A DNA stretch of 64,000 bases from GH45 sp046704385 (GCA_046704385.1 JBJKSB010000112.1:1-64000); one strand, 5' to 3'; shown: positions 54,543-64,000, counted from the first letter of the stretch. Translations and numbers: made by a program. Notes: generated from the sequence alone by a model not told the origin.

Positions 54543-55298
54543 TCATTTGCAAAAATTATTCAGCGTTTTCAAAACAGCTTCTTTTTTTCTTCGCGATACC
54601 GGTATTTGGCTTCCATCAGTCAAAATAATATAATATCCGTTGTTATTTATAAACGCTTTTAAATAACTCAAGTTGATTAAATGTGTCTTATGCACTCTTA
54701 AAAAGTTATATTCTTCAAGTAGCTCTTCAAATTCAAATAGTGTTTTTGATACCAAAATGCTTTTTGCTTCATTCAGAAATATTTTTGAATAGTTACCTTC
54801 ACCTTCACACCTGGTAATTTTATTAACAGAAATAAATTCTATACCGGTTGCATTGGGTAGCGCGATTTTTTTCTCCTGTAAAGGAACTTTAAGATTATTT
54901 ATAAATGTATCAATATTTAAATTCTTTTCTTTTTGTATTAATTTCTTCTCCATCTTCTTTATCGCCTTTGTCAACTCATTTATATTGATGGGTTTCAAAA
55001 TATAATCAAGAGCAGAGAATTTAATGGCACGTAAGGCGTAGTGATCATATGCGGTAACAAATATTACTTCGAAACTCATTTCCTGGTAATACTCGAGTAA
55101 ATCAAATCCATTTTTATGTGGCATTTCAATGTCAAGGAAAACCAGGTCGGGTTTGTATTTTGTTATAGCAATAATCCCCGAATTAACGGAATCCTCACAA
55201 GCCAGTATTTCAATATTTGTAAAATATTTATTAAGAACGCCATATAAATTTTCCCGGCTGTTCTTTTCATCGTCAATAATTATCGATTTTATTTTCAT
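54543..55298 (-). CDS. LytTR-family response regulator
   Basis: 251 residues: receiver domain (about 1-120; phospho-acceptor Asp in LVFLDIEMPHKNGFDLL, conserved Lys in YILKPININEL) and a C-terminal LytTR DNA-binding domain (about 145-250, with EGNYSKIFL, FLRVHKTHLINLSYL and IPVSRRKK). It is encoded 39 nt downstream of a LytS-type kinase on the same strand, so the two form a cognate pair. Targets are unknown. Confidence 0.93.
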   Translation of the reverse strand: MKIKSIIIDDEKNSRENLYGVLNKYFTNIEILACEDSVNSGIIAITKYKPDLVFLDIEMPHKNGFDLLEYYQEMSFEVIFVTAYDHYALRAIKFSALDYILKPININELTKAIKKMEKKLIQKEKNLNIDTFINNLKVPLQEKKIALPNATGIEFISVNKITRCEGEGNYSKIFLNEAKSILVSKTLFEFEELLEEYNFLRVHKTHLINLSYLKAFINNNGYYIILTDGSQIPVSRRKKEAVLKTLNNFCK

Positions 55299-55337
55299 TT
55301 TACTAACTTATTGTAAATAAATCGAATAAGCTTGTAT

Positions 55338-58300
55338 TTAAATTTCATCAGGAATTGAAATTAACACTTTCGTGCCAATAATTTCACCTTTTTCATCTTT
55401 TATATCGGAAATATTAAACGAGAATTGTTCGTCATATTTTTTGTTTAAAATATCGATTCTTTCCCGGGTCAGCTTTATACCTAAGCCTGTCTGGTCATTA
55501 TTTAGTTGTGAGTTATTTTCCCTTCCAATTCCATTATCAGTAATTTCACAATAAATAAACTTGTTTTCCGTGTATAATTTCAGATTTAAATTTTTTTCAC
55601 CGTTTTTATTAAGCAGCCCGTGTATGATAGCATTTTCAACATGGGGTTGAATAAGCATTCCGGGTATGTACGTGTTAAAAACATCAAGTTTTTCGTCAAT
55701 CTCAATATTGTAAGTAAAGTTGAAACGGAGCGATTCTAATTCAAGGTAGGTAGCAATTGCTGTTATTTCTTCATTAATCGGTATTTCGTTTTTTTCTGAA
55801 TTTTTTAATATCTGTCTTAACAGGTCTGCAAATCTTGAAATATATTTATAGGCATCATCATTTTTGTTTTGCTGTATCAGGTTTTGTATTGAATTCAGGC
55901 AATTATACATAAAATGGGGATTCATTTGGGCTCTGATGGCTTTTAGTTCTAATTCCCCAACCTGTCGTTTTAGTTTTTCACGTTCAATTTTTTTGTTATT
56001 ATAATTTCTTAAAATCAGCCATATCAAAATTCCTCCCAGTAGAAAACCAGCTAAAAGTAGACCAATAATTTTTAATTCCTTGCTATAGTCTGCCGGAGGT
56101 TCCTTGTAGTTTAATACTCTCTTTATAGAATTTTCGGTTACAAAGCTGACTCTTTCGATAACTCTCCCTTTTTTGTTTAAGATGCTAATTCTGGGCGAAA
56201 GTCCGGTAAAAAATACTTCATCAAATTCCAGGGAATCTTTTTTGTATAATAACAGGTTCACTTTTGAATTTTTGTTTTTCATATCCTCCTTTAATTTCTC
56301 AAAATTGAACTCAGAGGTGATAAGTAAAAAAGTTATATCGGTAAATTCATTGGCTAAATCTTCATACATTCGCGGGGTTTGACTGTATTTTTTAATTTTA
56401 TCATAAGTATAATCTCCCCTGTCAAATTTAATTACCACAAGTTTTCCTTTAAAATCGGCAAGAGTTTTTGTATTTCCATTAACATCAATACAAGAAAACT
56501 CAGGAGGAAGCTCACCTTTATTCCATCGGTTATAATTATTTATGTGTGATTTAATAATATTTTTTATGGGTACGTTTTCAGACTGATCTATAAAATCATT
56601 ACTTAAAAAGTTCACTTCTTTTGTCCAGGCAACATTAAACATACATAACATCATATCTTCTTGTAAATAAGCGATTTCAGAATAAAGAGGATAGCCTGAA
56701 TAGAATAATTTTGTGAAAAAGTACAAGTCAATTCCTGAGTTTGTACTGATATTTATAACATTATTTTTTGCCTTATCCAGCTTATAATTAATATAGACAT
56801 CAAGAAATAGTCTGTATTGTAAAGAGTTTATATCGGTATATAGATTAATATTTAAAGTGTCAATCAGGGTTGGCTTAGTATAGTTATTCTTTTTCTTTTG
56901 TATCTGAATAATGTTACGAGCATGCTTATAAATTACTTCACAACATAAGTAATTACGCAATGAAGGACTTATTTTTTCTGTTTCAATAACTTTTAATTTC
57001 TTAATTGGAGTCGAATAAGTGGTAGCCATATTTATTTCCATCTTCCGTACCTCGTCCCTGTATAACGAATCCTGATATTCCAATAATGATAATCCTCTGT
57101 TTTCAATGGCTATCAAGTCCTCAGGTGCAAAATCCCAAAATGTTTGGATAAGTTTATAATTGTTAAGATAGTTATGGGAGAACCGTGTATAATATGCAGA
57201 ATTTATGGAGCTTTTCCCGGAAAATGATACCGTATTAAGCAAACTGTCAGCATTTACATTAATTGATAAGGTATCTCCCGGATCGATGTAGCAATATATT
57301 TTACTATCTGAATTCAGATTATAAGGGTCAATATCCAACGTCAGACCTTTTGTATGAGGTAAATCCAATTCAATTGAAAACCTGCCGTCATTGGATAGTG
57401 TATAAAATTGGGTTTTATTAATTGTACCTATATCATACTTTAGATACGAGAGCTTGACTTTATTACATTTAGGATTATCAATTTTCCCAATAATAAGTGT
57501 TTTATGTGAACCATTTTTAAATCCTAAAAGTTTGTACCGGGTTTTTGTTTCTATTAACCTGTCCTCTTTTTTCCTTTCGATATATGATTCTTGTTGGTTT
57601 AGTTCCTGAATCATCCCATTTTGCTTATTTATGATAAACCAACAATGGTTTTTTGCACTATCAACATCGTGGACATCAATTAAGTCAGGATTATTTTCAA
57701 CAAAGATTGGTGGCCATCTCCTAATGGAAATTAAACTGTCGTGCAACCGGATTTCTTTTGCATACTTATCAAAGTATTGATCTAAATAAAAGTAGTATTT
57801 ATCCGCATCGGAAATTTTGTTATGGTACAAGCCTTTTGCCAGGTACTGCTTCCTGGTTTCCCATATTTCATTAAGTTTAATGGCATTTTGAGGATAAATA
57901 TTCAAAAATTGAAGTTTATTTAATAACTCGCTTTTATCAAGTAAAAAGGAGCCGGTGTTCCATGTTAATTCGTTTCGATTATTTTTATTATAAACTGAAT
58001 CAAAATTTATTATGTCAATGGTTTTATTTTCAGGAGAAAATAAAACCTTAAATTCCATTTTAGCCAGGCTATCGCACAAATTCTCAAATCTAAGATCTGA
58101 ATTTTTAAGGCTTATATTTTCCAGCGAAGTATATGTGGTACTATGCTGGTGATATGAATTGTATTTTAAGCCCTGGTTAAAACCTTTGTTTATAAAGTGT
58201 ACGCTAAAAATATAATTACCATTGCTAAATTTCTCATCCACTGTAAATTCAATTTCCAATTCAGTTATGTCAAAGTAATTCATCTCTGCAGGACATTTTT

Positions 58301-58469
58301 CACAATATACTTGACTAATCTTCTTTGTGCTATTAACCTCATATCTGAATTGATCACCCACTTCTAGTTTTAACTGAAGTTGGAGTTTTTTTTCGGTACC
58401 AAATGTTGAAAGGTTTAAAAATGAAAGTTGTGTTATTACAAATAGTAAAATTAATATCTGTCTTTTCAT
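55338..58469 (-). CDS. LytS-type sensor kinase with DUF4369/thioredoxin-like sensor region
   Basis: 1043 residues. A signal peptide (about 1-24) precedes a beta-rich extracytoplasmic part containing CEKC near residue 55. Residues about 328-430 resemble the DUF4369-type N-domain of Bacteroidota TlpA proteins (IGKIDNPKCNKVKLSY ... CYIDPGDTLSINVNAD). Residues about 648-790 read as a thioredoxin-like fold (FSCIDVNGNTKTLADFKGKL), but the catalytic loop is FDRGDYTYDKIKKYS, with no CxxC. One membrane helix (about 798-820) leads to a short coil and a His_kinase domain with MNPHFMYNCLNSIQNLIQQN (phospho-His near 851) and an HATPase with DNGIGREN. It pairs with the LytTR regulator downstream. The fusion itself is clear; the fold call rests on pattern. 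Confidence 0.8.
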   Translation of the reverse strand: MKRQILILLFVITQLSFLNLSTFGTEKKLQLQLKLEVGDQFRYEVNSTKKISQVYCEKCPAEMNYFDITELEIEFTVDEKFSNGNYIFSVHFINKGFNQGLKYNSYHQHSTTYTSLENISLKNSDLRFENLCDSLAKMEFKVLFSPENKTIDIINFDSVYNKNNRNELTWNTGSFLLDKSELLNKLQFLNIYPQNAIKLNEIWETRKQYLAKGLYHNKISDADKYYFYLDQYFDKYAKEIRLHDSLISIRRWPPIFVENNPDLIDVHDVDSAKNHCWFIINKQNGMIQELNQQESYIERKKEDRLIETKTRYKLLGFKNGSHKTLIIGKIDNPKCNKVKLSYLKYDIGTINKTQFYTLSNDGRFSIELDLPHTKGLTLDIDPYNLNSDSKIYCYIDPGDTLSINVNADSLLNTVSFSGKSSINSAYYTRFSHNYLNNYKLIQTFWDFAPEDLIAIENRGLSLLEYQDSLYRDEVRKMEINMATTYSTPIKKLKVIETEKISPSLRNYLCCEVIYKHARNIIQIQKKKNNYTKPTLIDTLNINLYTDINSLQYRLFLDVYINYKLDKAKNNVINISTNSGIDLYFFTKLFYSGYPLYSEIAYLQEDMMLCMFNVAWTKEVNFLSNDFIDQSENVPIKNIIKSHINNYNRWNKGELPPEFSCIDVNGNTKTLADFKGKLVVIKFDRGDYTYDKIKKYSQTPRMYEDLANEFTDITFLLITSEFNFEKLKEDMKNKNSKVNLLLYKKDSLEFDEVFFTGLSPRISILNKKGRVIERVSFVTENSIKRVLNYKEPPADYSKELKIIGLLLAGFLLGGILIWLILRNYNNKKIEREKLKRQVGELELKAIRAQMNPHFMYNCLNSIQNLIQQNKNDDAYKYISRFADLLRQILKNSEKNEIPINEEITAIATYLELESLRFNFTYNIEIDEKLDVFNTYIPGMLIQPHVENAIIHGLLNKNGEKNLNLKLYTENKFIYCEITDNGIGRENNSQLNNDQTGLGIKLTRERIDILNKKYDEQFSFNISDIKDEKGEIIGTKVLISIPDEI

Positions 58470-58481
58470 TTTGGGTAATTT

Positions 58482-58533
58482 ATTTGACTGATTATTATGT
58501 CAAATATGAGGATTAATTACGAATTATTAATCC
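58482..58533 (-). promoter_or_regulatory. Two inverted repeats upstream of the kinase gene
   Basis: ATTTGAC (58482-58488) / GTCAAAT (58499-58505) and GGATTAAT (58510-58517) / ATTAATCC (58526-58533) sit side by side 13-64 nt upstream of the start. They could be regulator sites, or the second could end the upstream EamA transcript, although no U-tract follows. Confidence 0.35.
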
Positions 58534-58570
58534 GTAAAATACTAAACGGCAGTTTCTGTTTATTAAACGG

Positions 58571-59488
58571 TCAATCTTTATTGGATGATTTAATCTGTAA
58601 TAGTTTTTTTCGTTTATAAGTCACCAGTGCCAAACCCAGGATAGTGATCAAACCTCCTATAATCTGATACCCAAAAGGCAATTTTCCAAAATAAAAATAA
58701 GCGAAAACCAGGGTAATGAAGCCGGTTGAACTTTGAACAAGCGTAGCACGTGAAGCATCAATATATTTAAAAGCCAGAAATTGGAAAAATGAAGTTATAA
58801 AGGGGCCAATAAACGATCCGATTAAAACATTTAAAAAAGCTTTATGAGGAATTACCAGGTTCGATTTTGTAACCCTGACTGAAATGGCAGCAACTACAAA
58901 AAGAAATACCACCTTATTTAAATTTAAAGACAATGCGCTAAAGTGATGGATAACTTTTTTACTCCATACCGTTCGAATGGCATAAAATACACAGGCAATT
59001 ACCATAAATTCAACACCTGGAATAAAAAAAGATTGAATGGAGGCATTTGTGTTATAGGAAATTACAACAGTTCCCAAAATAGTAAGTACCACACCGGCAA
59101 TTTCCCATGAATTGTATTTTTCCTTCAGAATTATCATGGCCAGAAAAACAATCAAAACAGGCTCAAGGTTCCTTACCATGGCCGGAATGGTAGGGTTTGG
59201 AATTATATTAATAGCAATAAAAATTGAACTGGTGGCAATAACCTCAGCTATTCCTATTCCCAGGAAATTCCACCACTGGAACTGCGTAGGTTTTTTAGTG
59301 GTTTTAAAATGTCCGACAATCAATGAATAAATTAAATTCCATATTATGGCAAAACCAAACCAGTAAAATCCAAACTGATAAAGGTTGATCTCCGACAACG
59401 CCGCTTTGCTAAAAATATAAACGTTTGAAAGGGTAAGAGTTGTTGTGAATGCAAATAAATAACCCTTAAATTTGGCATTATGGAACAC
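58571..59488 (-). CDS. EamA/DMT family transporter
   Basis: A 305-residue inner-membrane protein with ten predicted helices as two EamA repeats; PTIPAMVRNLEPVLIVFLAM, followed by LKEKYNSWEIAGVVLTILG, marks the first repeat and ASRATLVQSSTGFITLVFAY the second. It belongs to the drug/metabolite transporter superfamily, whose members export amino acids or other metabolites. The substrate is unknown. It is monocistronic and upstream of the kinase on the same strand. Confidence 0.85.
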   Translation of the reverse strand: MFHNAKFKGYLFAFTTTLTLSNVYIFSKAALSEINLYQFGFYWFGFAIIWNLIYSLIVGHFKTTKKPTQFQWWNFLGIGIAEVIATSSIFIAINIIPNPTIPAMVRNLEPVLIVFLAMIILKEKYNSWEIAGVVLTILGTVVISYNTNASIQSFFIPGVEFMVIACVFYAIRTVWSKKVIHHFSALSLNLNKVVFLFVVAAISVRVTKSNLVIPHKAFLNVLIGSFIGPFITSFFQFLAFKYIDASRATLVQSSTGFITLVFAYFYFGKLPFGYQIIGGLITILGLALVTYKRKKLLQIKSSNKD

Positions 59489-59530
59489 GGCATCAAAATT
59501 TTAAATTTTATGCCAAATGTAATAATAATC

Positions 59531-60202
59531 CTAATTGTGCAAATCAACTTCCCATGTCCCTGGTTGCGTTATCACAAATTCAAAAATAACGTCGTATTGA
59601 GCAGTATGAAGTTTATTGTAGGTGGTATAATTTATTTTGCAATCAAACGGCAGATCAAAGTCTTTAAAGGTTACAAAATTTCCAACATGGGTTTCATGCC
59701 CTGAACTGGTATTGGCCATAAAGTTCGAAATGGTGGTATTAATTATTCCATTTTGATAAATTTTGATGACTATCTGGTTTTCATCCCCGGTTCTGGTAAA
59801 AGAATATCTCGATACACTCACATTGCGAGTAACTTTGGGCATAATTGGTTTGGGACCCATATATTTATCTTTTTCCCACAAACCCGAGAGTACCGTATCT
59901 TTCTTTTCAATTTTTGTGTGCATTTCACCTGAACCATCTCTAAATCCTTTATCCCAGGTTCCTGAATAGTAATCGCCATTAGCCCAGGTATAAGTACCTT
60001 TTCCATCGGGATAACCCTTCTTAAAATGTCCCTCATAAGCATCAGTTCCTGTAGCTTTTCCATCGCCTTGGGCAAGGCCTTTTTTGCATCCGCCTTCATA
60101 ATGTCCGGCAATGGTTGGCATAAGAACCTTGCATGAATCCTGACTTGAGGCAATGGAATTTATAACCAAAATGTTTACCAGAATTAAAAAAATAGTTTTC
60201 AT
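59531..60202 (-). CDS. Exported MORN-repeat protein
   Basis: 223 residues with a signal peptide (about 1-20). Residues about 33-115 hold MORN repeats: YEGGCKKGLAQGDGKATG, YEGHFKKGYPDGKGTYTWAN and YYSGTWDKGFRDGSGEM, the standard YxGxxxxGxxxGxG pattern. The C-terminal part (about 130-223) is a beta-rich domain without a known match. MORN proteins usually mediate lipid or protein contacts. Function here is unknown. Confidence 0.85.
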   Translation of the reverse strand: MKTIFLILVNILVINSIASSQDSCKVLMPTIAGHYEGGCKKGLAQGDGKATGTDAYEGHFKKGYPDGKGTYTWANGDYYSGTWDKGFRDGSGEMHTKIEKKDTVLSGLWEKDKYMGPKPIMPKVTRNVSVSRYSFTRTGDENQIVIKIYQNGIINTTISNFMANTSSGHETHVGNFVTFKDFDLPFDCKINYTTYNKLHTAQYDVIFEFVITQPGTWEVDLHN

Positions 60203-60485
60203 GGCAATTAGTTTTAATGTCTTCGATATTTAAAGACACAAAATTAATAAATATTATAATTTTTAGACCCCTTAACTAAGCTTAACCCTATGTTCAACTT
60301 CAAAAAAAGAATTTTATACAAAAAAGATTTAATCCTATATTATTAAAAACAAAAGAGTTGTACTTAACGAAAGCAACTATTTTAGCAAAATTAGAATGGG
60401 ATTGATATTTTTTTATCCTTTTTTTTAAGGTATTGTAATTTTATTTCTATTACATTTAGCCTTTCTTTATAAAAACTGACTTTTT
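60203..60485. other. Divergent control region without a gene
   Basis: 283 bp of AT-rich sequence between the MORN gene and the TonB receptor gene. A weak -7 candidate, TATTTTAG (60378-60385), precedes the receptor gene; no hairpin or ORF stands out. Confidence 0.4.
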
Positions 60486-63188
60486 TTGAACACAATCCAT
60501 AAAATTACACTCCTTCTATTTGTGAGTTTATTAACTGTTGTCGGGTATTCGCAGCAAATACTTGACAAAACAGTTAACACTAACTACACAGGTAAATCAG
60601 TTCTTGATGCTTTTCATGAAATAGAAACCGATTTTGGTGTTAAATTCTTCTACAAAAAAAACTGGATTGAAAAAGCCCAGGTACCAGAGTTGCCTTCCGG
60701 TTTAAAACTGGGTCAGTTTATTGAGAAAGTACTTAACGGATATGATTTATCTTATATTGAAATTCAGGATAGCAATATTATTTTAATTCCGAGAGGCTAC
60801 AATTTAAATCTTGATAATAATGCCGTGAATCTTGTTAAACCTATTGGAAATCCAATCGATCAGGGCAAATATGCTTTGAATAAAGTTGAAGGTACGGTTC
60901 GCTATGGAAAAACCGGTGAACCCATAGTAGGAGCGGTAGTTGTTAACAGGCAATATAGTAAACAAACCATTACGGATTATACGGGGCATTATTCATTAAA
61001 CCTGCCCGGCGGACATACAAAACTTGAATTTTCATTTATCGGATTAGAGAAGAATATTATTGATGTGGTTGTATACAGCCCCGGCACCCTCAATTGCGAT
61101 CTTTTTGAAACACCTATCGAACTCGATGCAGTTAATGTTACAGCCTATAGTGGCAAGAGTAATGTAGACAGGACCCAAATGGGTATTGTACACATTGAAA
61201 TGAAAAATCTCACCAAACTACCGGTACTAATGGGTGAAGCCGATATTATGAAAAGCATGACCTTGCTTCCGGGTATTCAGTCAACTGGTGAACTTTCATC
61301 CGGTTTTAATGTTAGGGGAGGAAATGTTGATCAAAACCAGGTATTAATTGACGGGGCTCCGGTGTTCAACACATCGCATTTATTTGGACTTTTTAGTACA
61401 ATAATTCCCGATGCCATTCAAAATGTTGAATTATATAAAGGAACCCAACCTGCCAGTTATGGCGGAAGGTTATCTTCGGTAATGGATATAAAACTTAAGA
61501 AACCTGACAACGATAAAATAACAGGCAAAGCCGGTATTGGAATTTTGAACAGTTCTGTATTTGTTGAAGGGCCTGTAAAAAAAGATATCTGTACTTTTGC
61601 CATTGGAGGCCGCACAACTTATTCCAGTTGGTTATTAAACCGAATTCCGGATATTGATATCAGGCAAAGTAAAGCCAGTTTTTATGACCTACTTGGGAAT
61701 TTGCATTTCAATTTAGGCAAAAAAAATCAGTTGACCCTGTTTGGTTATATGGGGTCAGATTATTTCAGGTTCAGCAATAAAAACATATATAATTATGGGT
61801 CAGCAATCGGAGGGTTGGATTATACCTGGCTCATTGGTGAAAATCTTTCGTTGTTGGTTAACGCATCTTATAGCGATTATAAAAACACGCTATCTAATAT
61901 TGAGGACCCAAGTTTGGCCTCATCTGTTACTACCGGCATTAACCAGTTGTCAACGAAAGCAGAATTAAAATGGCAATTCCCTAAACACACTATTTTTACC
62001 GGAATTGAAGGATCAAATTACTTAATAACCCCCGGTATTCTTGAAAATTACGGAGAGGAATCGGTAGTAATATCTAAAACCATTGATAAAGAAAAAGCTT
62101 TGGAATTGGCAGGTTTTGTTCACGACAATATCAATATTACCGACGATATAAGTCTGCTGGTGGGGCTTCGTTATTCATGGTATTCCAAATACGGGCCGGG
62201 CACTGCCTATGTTTATGATCCAGAGAAGCCTGTGACAATAAACAGTGTAATAGATACGCTTAATTATAAGAATGGCGAATTTGAACATCCCTATTCAGGT
62301 TTTGAGCCACGCATAGGTTTAAAATGGAGTATAACTGAATCCAGTTCTGTAAAAACAGGATATCATATCTCCCGGCAATATCAGCACCTGATATCAAATT
62401 CATCGTCCCCCACCCCGGCTGATTATTGGAAATCGGCCGATGAAAACATTAAACCTATGCTAAGTCAGCAGGTTTCAGTTGGGTATTTCAAGAATTTTAT
62501 GAATAACACCGTTGAAACATCTGCAGAAATTTATTATAAAACTATTAATAATCCGTTGGATTATCGAAATGGAGCCGTGTTAATAATGAATCCGAATATT
62601 GAGCAGGATGTCATTTCTGGTTATTCTAAATCGTACGGACTTGAATTGATGGTTCGGAAAAATATGGGAAAACTTAATGGCTGGGTTAGTTATACCCTGT
62701 CGAAATCGTTAATTAAAGTTGTTGGAAATTTTGAGGAAGATAAAATAAACAATGGAAAATTCTTTCCAACTTATAACGATAAGTTGCACGATTTGAGCAT
62801 AGCATGCAATTATCAGTTTACTCGGCGTTGGAATTTTGCCGGCAATTTTGTCTATAGCAGTGGCAGGCCTGCTACTTTTCCTGAAATGAAATATAATTAT
62901 CGCGGACGGCAGGTAGTTTATTTCTCAGAACGAAACAAATACCGGCTGCCTCCTATGCACCGTTTAGATGTTTCAATTACCTATGAAGGATACTTAAAGA
63001 AAACACAAAAATTGCATCCAAGCTTCACCTTTTCAGTTTATAATGTGTACGGCCATAAAAATATTTATTCTGTTTATTATAAATCAGCAATTCCATCGGA
63101 ATTAAACGATTACCATAAGTTTGGGTTATATCAGCTTTCGATAATTGGGGTGCCGATTCCATCAATTACCGTAAATGTTCGATTTTAG
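60486..63188 (+). CDS. TonB-dependent receptor with STN domain
   Basis: A 900-residue outer-membrane transporter. Start is TTG at 60486, the only one giving a signal peptide (LLLFVSLLTVVGYSQ). An STN/secretin-like domain (about 25-100, with YTGKSVLDAFHEIETDFGVK) is followed by a carboxypeptidase-regulatory-like domain (about 130-215), a plug (about 235-335, with GGNVDQNQVLIDGAPVFNTS) and a 22-strand barrel to the C-terminal Phe. STN domains normally contact an anti-sigma factor, but no FecR/FecI pair is near. It is followed after 1 nt by a DUF4249 lipoprotein gene, a common receptor pair distinct from SusC/SusD. The ligand is unknown. Confidence 0.92.
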   Translation: MNTIHKITLLLFVSLLTVVGYSQQILDKTVNTNYTGKSVLDAFHEIETDFGVKFFYKKNWIEKAQVPELPSGLKLGQFIEKVLNGYDLSYIEIQDSNIILIPRGYNLNLDNNAVNLVKPIGNPIDQGKYALNKVEGTVRYGKTGEPIVGAVVVNRQYSKQTITDYTGHYSLNLPGGHTKLEFSFIGLEKNIIDVVVYSPGTLNCDLFETPIELDAVNVTAYSGKSNVDRTQMGIVHIEMKNLTKLPVLMGEADIMKSMTLLPGIQSTGELSSGFNVRGGNVDQNQVLIDGAPVFNTSHLFGLFSTIIPDAIQNVELYKGTQPASYGGRLSSVMDIKLKKPDNDKITGKAGIGILNSSVFVEGPVKKDICTFAIGGRTTYSSWLLNRIPDIDIRQSKASFYDLLGNLHFNLGKKNQLTLFGYMGSDYFRFSNKNIYNYGSAIGGLDYTWLIGENLSLLVNASYSDYKNTLSNIEDPSLASSVTTGINQLSTKAELKWQFPKHTIFTGIEGSNYLITPGILENYGEESVVISKTIDKEKALELAGFVHDNINITDDISLLVGLRYSWYSKYGPGTAYVYDPEKPVTINSVIDTLNYKNGEFEHPYSGFEPRIGLKWSITESSSVKTGYHISRQYQHLISNSSSPTPADYWKSADENIKPMLSQQVSVGYFKNFMNNTVETSAEIYYKTINNPLDYRNGAVLIMNPNIEQDVISGYSKSYGLELMVRKNMGKLNGWVSYTLSKSLIKVVGNFEEDKINNGKFFPTYNDKLHDLSIACNYQFTRRWNFAGNFVYSSGRPATFPEMKYNYRGRQVVYFSERNKYRLPPMHRLDVSITYEGYLKKTQKLHPSFTFSVYNVYGHKNIYSVYYKSAIPSELNDYHKFGLYQLSIIGVPIPSITVNVRF

Positions 63189-63189
63189 T

Positions 63190-64000
63190 ATGAAAAAGTA
63201 TTTGATAATAATTATATCGTTATTTTTAACAGCTTGTGAGCAATATTTTGTTCCGGATATCGACACCCAAAAAAGCAATTTAGTGTTCGAGGGATACATT
63301 ACCGACCAATTATCTGTGCAAACCGTAAAAATATCGAGGACTTATACTTTTCGCGAAGATTCTCTTTTCGAAACTGTGGGAGGTTTTAACGTAGCTATTG
63401 AAGATGAGTTCCATAATAAAATTTCTTTAAATGAAACCTCAAAGGGTATATATACAAGCGATTCTGTACAAGGTGTGGATGGAGTCCGTTACAGGATGGT
63501 AGCACAGTCACCTGAAGGCGAAATTTACCAATCCGATTGGGAGCAGCTCAATGCCGGTGCCCCTGTAGACACTATATATGGCCGATACGACGAAGAAAAA
63601 TATCTGGATTATAACCAGTATTCAGGTTACGTTGAACGAATGCGCCCTGGGTTACTAATACTAAACGATGCAAACACTAATGGATACACCCCTTACTACA
63701 GGTACGAGTATAATCTGGTTTTTTTGAATATTCAGATCTACCCAACCCAACCTTTTGAAACCTTGATTTATATTGCCTCTCCGGCGGTTTCAAAAAAAGG
63801 TGATTATCTGACAATTTCCAATGCTAACGAATATGCCAACCATAATATTAAAGGAAATGAAGTAAAATTCATCGCCGAGGAATCAATGGCAAAACATTTT
63901 GTTATTGATTCAATAGAATTAGATTCAACAGGAGAACCATTATTCGAAGCTTCTCAAATTCAATATTCACAATGGGGCTTTTTGGTGCAATTGGAACAAT
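63190..64000 (+). CDS. DUF4249 lipoprotein (3' end outside window)
   Basis: The frame is open from the ATG at 63190 to the right edge (270 codons). The lipoprotein signal MKKYLIIIISLFLTAC is followed by NLVFEGYITDQLSVQTVKIS, a pattern of DUF4249, and the GVDGVRYRMVAQSPEGEIYQ segment. The gene begins 1 nt after the TonB receptor stop, so the two are co-translated. By analogy with SusD it may be the surface partner of the receptor, but that is inference. It is not complete in this window. Confidence 0.85.
   Translation, partial: MKKYLIIIISLFLTACEQYFVPDIDTQKSNLVFEGYITDQLSVQTVKISRTYTFREDSLFETVGGFNVAIEDEFHNKISLNETSKGIYTSDSVQGVDGVRYRMVAQSPEGEIYQSDWEQLNAGAPVDTIYGRYDEEKYLDYNQYSGYVERMRPGLLILNDANTNGYTPYYRYEYNLVFLNIQIYPTQPFETLIYIASPAVSKKGDYLTISNANEYANHNIKGNEVKFIAEESMAKHFVIDSIELDSTGEPLFEASQIQYSQWGFLVQLEQ

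Noticed and set aside
60486..64000. SusC/SusD polysaccharide utilisation locus
   Set aside because: The partner is a DUF4249 lipoprotein, not SusD, and no glycan-degrading genes are adjacent.

Overview
The window looks like chromosomal DNA of a Bacteroidota bacterium, probably a free-living or gut saprophyte of the Marinilabiliales/Bacteroidales type. The evidence is the low GC content, promoters matching the Bacteroidota pattern TTTG-N19/20-TAnnTTTG, the mutY-ssb-gldE-gldD-phosphopantetheinyl transferase block, several Bacteroidota-only families (DUF4831, DUF4924, DUF4249, GldD/GldE) and a TonB-dependent receptor with an STN domain. I see no rRNA, tRNA, CRISPR array, prophage or complete insertion sequence. 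Both window edges cut through genes: a KamA-like radical SAM enzyme on the left and a DUF4249 lipoprotein on the right.

Layout. 1-4.1 kb: KamA-like enzyme, Memo-like lipoprotein, uracil-DNA glycosylase. 4.2-6.7 kb: a small accessory island with an ECF sigma factor, an overlapping putative anti-sigma protein, an overlapping 33-residue basic peptide, and a nucleotidyltransferase-like protein whose first catalytic Asp appears lost. A nearly identical two-part element lies upstream of the sigma gene and again upstream of the nucleotidyltransferase-like gene. 6.7-10.5 kb: etfB-etfA-acyl-CoA dehydrogenase operon. 10.7-18 kb: DUF4831 gene, NAD(P)HX repair enzyme, POT peptide transporter, LemA/TPM operon, DUF4924. 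18-24.5 kb: 7TMR-DISM/PAS/SpoIIE sensor phosphatase, DsbD, ribonuclease G. 24.6-30.2 kb: an unannotated bS22-like small ribosomal protein gene, HU, MutY, Ssb, GldE, GldD, phosphopantetheinyl transferase and a GGGP-synthase-like enzyme.

30-40.6 kb: PafA-like phosphatase, GH3 beta-glucosidase lipoprotein, DUF4892/OmpA protein, an M28 peptidase gene interrupted by one in-frame TAG, a DUF998 membrane protein and MprF. 40.6-45.8 kb: a repeat-rich stretch (degenerate ~40-bp hairpin repeats, REP-like palindromes) around a PD40 lipoprotein, a small membrane protein and an ABC exporter pair. 45.8-50.3 kb: xylose uptake and catabolism genes (xylE-like porter, xylA, xylB) with candidate operators.

50.6-64 kb: a Cys-rich small protein, CstA, an ABM-fold protein, a radical SAM/SPASM enzyme with its partner lipoprotein, a LytTR regulator next to an unusual 1043-residue LytS-type kinase whose extracytoplasmic part resembles a TlpA-type thioredoxin protein without its CxxC, an EamA transporter, a MORN protein, and a TonB receptor/DUF4249 pair. 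The strongest candidates for something undescribed are the sigma-factor island at 4.2-6.6 kb and the thioredoxin-like/LytS sensor kinase at 55.3-58.5 kb.
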